Shown here piece after piece: positions 6,446 to 8,816 of a DNA stretch of 8,816 nt. Position numbers and translations under genes: made by a program. The stretch is taken from contig JADHYP010000055.1 of the NCBI GenBank assembly GCA_016782355.1, positions 1 through 8,816 on the forward strand, given 5' to 3'. This stretch comes from Candidatus Syntropharchaeum sp. (lineage in GTDB: Archaea; Halobacteriota; Syntropharchaeia; Alkanophagales; Methanospirareceae). Under the pieces are notes generated by a model. The model searched no databases, was not told the origin of the DNA, and saw only the letters and a program-made list of their open reading frames with translations. How positions within the stretch are numbered: position 1 is the first letter of the stretch; each line of letters begins with the position of its first letter.

Positions 6446-6588
6446 GAAACTTTTGGATAATACCAGGATCAGAAGAAAATTGGAGGCAAGCTCTTACCAC
6501 GCTGTGTGTGTCCCGGTTCTCCTACGTCAAAAAACACTCACCGAACATCTCCACTGCGAATTCCTTTCCTTATTTTCAAAAGGAATAA
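6442..6588 (+). pseudogene. EVE-domain (PUA-like) protein, only the N-terminal stump
   Basis: Reading from GTG 6442 gives MRNFWIIPGSEENWRQAL. This is the typical opening of EVE-domain proteins, in which a strand ending in a tryptophan leads to 'SxENW' and a helix. After codon 18 (6493-6495) the similarity ends: the expected 'IWG' motif and the rest of a domain of about 140 residues are missing. The frame runs on for 30 unrelated codons to a stop at 6586-6588, overlapping the 3' end of the minus-strand ATPase gene. EVE domains bind modified bases and are often found beside restriction or methylation genes, which fits the methyltransferase relic upstream. The GTG start is supported by AAGGAGGT and by the 4-bp overlap with the preceding gene. 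The identification rests on 18 residues. Confidence 0.6.
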
Positions 6589-7680
6589 ACTACTTTTCTG
6601 CCGGGAAATCGCATCCCTTATAGCGAGCAAATCCAGCATTGACTGTGCCCTCAACTCCTTATTCACGGGGTCTGCGAAAAGGATATTTTTTTCCACCAGA
6701 AACCGGGTTTCTTCCCTTAAATATTTATATCCGGTTTTATCCTTTTCTTCAAATTCCGAAAGGACACCCAAAACTGCGGCAAACATTTTTTTGTTCTTCT
6801 CTTTCAACGAATACACTATCTCTTCTATTTGTCCCTTTCTTATCTTGAACGTCTCTTCAGCTTTTCCTTCCCTGCTTTCGCTATTTGCAAGTTCGACCAG
6901 ACTTAGGGGCTTACCGCCGCAGTAGTGCCACGCAATCTCCTTCTCCTCCTTATTAAAGCCGTGCTTTTCCAGAAAATTCATTGTTACTTCCTTACTGAAG
7001 TCATCAACGAGCACGTATCTGCATCTTCCGTGAAGCATCGCATCGCCGTGAACTTTTTCTATGAAAAGGGAATCGGAAGTGATTGCGAAGACATGACAAA
7101 GACGCAATTCTTTTGTCAGCCTTATAAAGAAATTGAAGAGTTTATATATCCACAACTCATCAATCTTTATGTCTTTAATCACCTGCAGCTCGTCAACAAT
7201 AAGCACCGGTATCCTGCTTTCTGATAGTTTTGTAAAGTAGCCCTCGAGGAATTCAAATACATCCTCGTAAGATTTTTTGAATACCGCATCCATCATACTC
7301 TTAGTGACTGGAATGCCTTTAAACCTCAACGCTTCCACAGGTGTTTCTGAAATAGTTTTTAAAATTTCCTTGTAATCCTTCTCTCGCTCCACCTTGAACA
7401 GAACCCTGATGAAGTCGCTGTAATCGGAGATGTACTTTCCTCGGAAATTGATGTAAAAAACGATGTGATCCTTCGGCAGTTGTTTCGCAAGATGGTCAAA
7501 CAGTTCTGTTTTACCGCTGTTTATAGGACCGCAAACGAAAGTAATCAATATGGGCTCCACGCTCAATATGTTCATTATCTCTGTTATCTCTTCTTCTCTG
7601 TTATGAAATTCGATTCGCTTCATCTTTCCGTTTCTAATCCCCGCTTTTTTCGCCCTTAAAAAGTGTCCTGATAATTTCAC
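6538..7680 (-). CDS. Archaeal ATPase (ATPase_2 family)
   Basis: This P-loop ATPase belongs to the archaeal ATPase_2 group (PF01637), part of the STAND-related branch of AAA proteins. Counting from the longest start (380 residues), Walker A is GPINSGKTEL (51-60), Walker B is VLIVDELQ (159-166), sensor 1 is in VFAITSDS (197-204), and GGKP (255-258) starts the winged-helix-like C-terminal part. The N-terminal FHNREEEI is the standard opening of these proteins. It suggests the true start is ATG 7621-7623 (361 residues) rather than the GTG at 7680, which has no ribosome-binding site. The last 120 residues hold a long charged helix and no recognised domain. Members often couple ATP binding to an unknown DNA- or stress-related function; the target here is not known. 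It lies downstream of, and on the same strand as, the 234-residue protein gene. Confidence 0.85.
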   Translation of the reverse strand: MKLSGHFLRAKKAGIRNGKMKRIEFHNREEEITEIMNILSVEPILITFVCGPINSGKTELFDHLAKQLPKDHIVFYINFRGKYISDYSDFIRVLFKVEREKDYKEILKTISETPVEALRFKGIPVTKSMMDAVFKKSYEDVFEFLEGYFTKLSESRIPVLIVDELQVIKDIKIDELWIYKLFNFFIRLTKELRLCHVFAITSDSLFIEKVHGDAMLHGRCRYVLVDDFSKEVTMNFLEKHGFNKEEKEIAWHYCGGKPLSLVELANSESREGKAEETFKIRKGQIEEIVYSLKEKNKKMFAAVLGVLSEFEEKDKTGYKYLREETRFLVEKNILFADPVNKELRAQSMLDLLAIRDAISRQKSSLFLLKIRKGIRSGDVR

Positions 7681-7684
7681 TATG

Positions 7685-7716
7685 TTGGTTTATTTAATTA
7701 AATCAAATCAAACCAA
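7685..7716. repeat. AT-rich inverted repeat at an operon junction
   Basis: TTGGTTT (7685-7691) and AAACCAA (7710-7716) flank the perfect 12-bp palindrome ATTTAATTAAAT (7692-7703). The unit covers the stop codon of the 234-residue gene and lies just ahead of the ATPase start region. It could be an operator, a TATA-containing internal promoter for the ATPase, or a weak hairpin. Its role is not shown by the sequence. Confidence 0.4.
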
Positions 7717-8407
7717 TAATATCTTCCTTCACGTAATTTATGAATTCATCCTTTGTAGCCCTGCTGAAAATCGTTACGACACCGTTTCTCGTTACGCCTA
7801 CCACCGTTCCGTGCCGTTTAGATTTCAATACGATATACCATATTTTCCCATGCTTCAAATGGTCGAGATACAACGACGTATCCCCCAACGCGGAACCATA
7901 TAAAGACAGCTTCTTGATGTTCGGCAGGTTTACATCGTCGAAGAAGATTACTTTTGTATCCTCGAAGTTATCCTCGTGAAAACGCACAAATCTCGCTGGC
8001 TCAATCCGAACTTCCACTATCTTCCCGGAGGTTATAAAAAGAATTTTGCTCAACTGGTTGGCGATATTATTTGCCCTTGCTTTCTTTTCCATAATCGTCA
8101 GAACAATCCTGCCTTCTTGCTCTTGCGTTTGTTTTTGTGCTTGTTCGACGAAGAAAAAAGGAGCTTCGGAAGTGGTTGGTATCCGCACTTTCTCACCACG
8201 ATGATAGACTTCCAGAAGTTGGTCCTGAACGAAAGTCCCATGCAAGGAATCTCCGATTAAACGCAAGTCCTTTATCTCGGTAATTAAACTTATATCTTTG
8301 CCGTCGTCTTTCCGTTTCTCTTCGGATTGAAACCCTTTCAGCTTGCTGGCTATCTTTTGCAAATCAACGTCCTCTTCAACCACGAATAATTTTCCTGCTA
8401 AGACCAT
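7703..8407 (-). CDS. Conserved archaeal protein of unknown function, 234 residues
   Basis: I recognise the pattern from archaeal genomes but not a name or function. The protein is soluble, without membrane segments. A short N-terminal piece (MVLAGKLFVVEEDV, residues 1-14) leads to a charged linker. A conserved core follows: LRLIGDSLHGTF, VYHRGEKVRIPTTSEAPFFF (67-86), ANQLSKILF, FHEDNFEDTKVIFFDDV (133-149), LSLYGSAL and KIWYIVLKSKRHGTVVGVTR (188-207). The block with FHE..EDTKVIFFDD and the GxVVGVTRNGVVTIFS end look like the main fold. No catalytic motif is evident. The start ATG (8405-8407) has no clear Shine-Dalgarno. It lies inside the toxin stump in another frame, 29 bp after the DUF433 stop, so translation may depend on upstream ribosomes. 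It is co-directional with the ATPase, and the two probably form a functional pair. Confidence 0.75.
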   Translation of the reverse strand: MVLAGKLFVVEEDVDLQKIASKLKGFQSEEKRKDDGKDISLITEIKDLRLIGDSLHGTFVQDQLLEVYHRGEKVRIPTTSEAPFFFVEQAQKQTQEQEGRIVLTIMEKKARANNIANQLSKILFITSGKIVEVRIEPARFVRFHEDNFEDTKVIFFDDVNLPNIKKLSLYGSALGDTSLYLDHLKHGKIWYIVLKSKRHGTVVGVTRNGVVTIFSRATKDEFINYVKEDIIGLI

Positions 8408-8453
8408 GTTTTACTATTTGTCTGTCCACGCATTCATCAGCCAGGAACTTCAC
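8376..8453 (-). pseudogene. DUF5615 PIN-like toxin, N-terminal stump
   Basis: The GTG at 8451-8453 opens a 25-codon frame beginning MKFLADECVDRQIV. This is the typical first strand and helix of DUF5615 (PIN-like) nucleases, with the first acidic metal-ligand pair (ADE). Members are about 110-120 residues. Here similarity ends after about 14 codons (near 8412) and a stop follows at 8376-8378. The start overlaps the DUF433 gene by 17 bp, the classic arrangement of this toxin-antitoxin pair. The remaining acidic residues of the PIN fold are lost, so it cannot be a nuclease. The lost part has been replaced by the 234-residue gene, whose ATG lies inside this stump in another frame. The call rests on a short but characteristic match plus the partner gene. 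Confidence 0.65.
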
Positions 8454-8718
8454 TTGTCTTCGCCCCTGCTTTCCTCTCATGTTGGATGGGATACACTACA
8501 TCTGCTCTCAATGCCTCGGATGCGAAAGAAAGTGCGGCATAAACTCCCTCCTTCGTTAGACGAGGATGCTCATCAATGATTTGCTCAACTGTCTCACCCG
8601 CCGCCAGTTTTTCCAATATCTGCTCTACTGTGACCCTCGTGCCTGCAATCACGGGCTTGCCCATCATCACCCCCGGGTCAGATTTGATAAAATCCTTCCA
8701 TTCTTTATTTGAATCCAT
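8437..8718 (-). CDS. DUF433 antitoxin (VapB-like)
   Basis: The 93-residue protein contains a DUF433 domain (PF04255), a small winged-helix-like domain that acts as the antitoxin of DUF5615 PIN-like toxins. The hallmark is at residues 10-70: PGVMMGKPVIAGTRVTVEQI, LEKLAAGETVEQIIDEHPRL, then TKEGVYAALSFASEALRADV. The last 15 or so residues (HERKAGAKTSEVPG) are polar and overlap the toxin gene. Length is normal, about 75-95 residues for the family. The ATG at 8716-8718 is preceded by GAGGTGA at 8724-8730, a strong ribosome-binding site. It is the first gene of the minus-strand operon. Antitoxins of this type usually repress their own promoter. With the toxin reduced to a stump, it may now be an orphan that still controls the downstream genes, which is inference. 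Confidence 0.9.
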   Translation of the reverse strand: MDSNKEWKDFIKSDPGVMMGKPVIAGTRVTVEQILEKLAAGETVEQIIDEHPRLTKEGVYAALSFASEALRADVVYPIQHERKAGAKTSEVPG

Positions 8719-8723
8719 TCTTT

Positions 8724-8805
8724 CACCTCGATATTACCTTTTTAAGAGTTCAGATTCCACTTTTTTCACCTGATTTAAAGTTGGTTTTTATGGTTTATAA
8801 ATATT
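8724..8805 (-). promoter_or_regulatory. Promoter and ribosome-binding site of the DUF433 operon
   Basis: On the minus strand, ATATTTATAAACC (about 8793-8805) is a good archaeal TATA box, about 77 bases before the ATG, leaving a leader of about 50 nt. The leader ends with GAGGTGA (8724-8730). A second TATA-like TTTAAA lies at about 8774-8779. No gene is seen from 8719 to the window end. Confidence 0.45.
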
Positions 8806-8816
8806 GGTTTTCTTTT

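Noticed and set aside
6925..7224. Plus-strand 99-residue frame.
   Set aside because: It is antisense to the ATPase gene, which has clear Walker A and B motifs.
1..8816. CRISPR arrays, tRNA or rRNA genes.
   Set aside because: I saw no regularly spaced repeats, no tRNA-like clover sequence and no rRNA segments on either strand; a computed scan could still find a short one.

Overview
The window looks archaeal, most likely euryarchaeal. It carries a full-length ABCE1/Rli1 ribosome-recycling ATPase with two N-terminal 4Fe-4S clusters, an archaeal-type FBPase/IMPase phosphatase, an archaeal-type ATPase (ATPase_2 family) and TATA-like boxes close to start codons. The moderate GC content and family mix would fit a methanogen or ANME-like lineage, but no marker here fixes the genus.

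Positions 1-3692 are mostly a normal chromosomal backbone. A small membrane-anchored protein with an OB-like domain (minus strand) is divergent from the FBPase/IMPase gene (plus strand), and ABCE1 follows on the plus strand. ABCE1 converges with, and overlaps by 10 bp, a small RelB-like antitoxin gene that has no toxin next to it.

Positions 3778-6588 look like a decayed defence island. In order it holds: a type IIG (Eco57I-like) restriction-methylase relic with an apparent internal deletion, a frameshift and a lost 3' end; the C-terminal part of an IS110-family transposase joined directly to it; a roughly 120-bp imperfect palindromic, MITE-like repeat; an intact small four-helix membrane protein (minus strand); a second DNA methyltransferase cut before its catalytic SPPY/DPPY motif; an unknown 89-residue protein; and an 18-codon stump of an EVE-domain (PUA-like) gene, coupled to the 89-residue gene by a GTGA overlap and cut off by a recombination junction.

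Positions about 6495-8718 are on the minus strand. A DUF433 antitoxin gene has its own promoter and ribosome-binding site. Its partner, a DUF5615 PIN-like toxin, survives only as about 14 codons. Directly after that stump come an uncharacterised conserved 234-residue archaeal protein and an archaeal ATPase (Walker A, DELQ Walker B). This two-gene module is therefore bordered on both sides by genes cut after their first codons, and it now sits behind the antitoxin promoter. The module, together with the chain of truncated defence genes, is the part of the window most worth following up.
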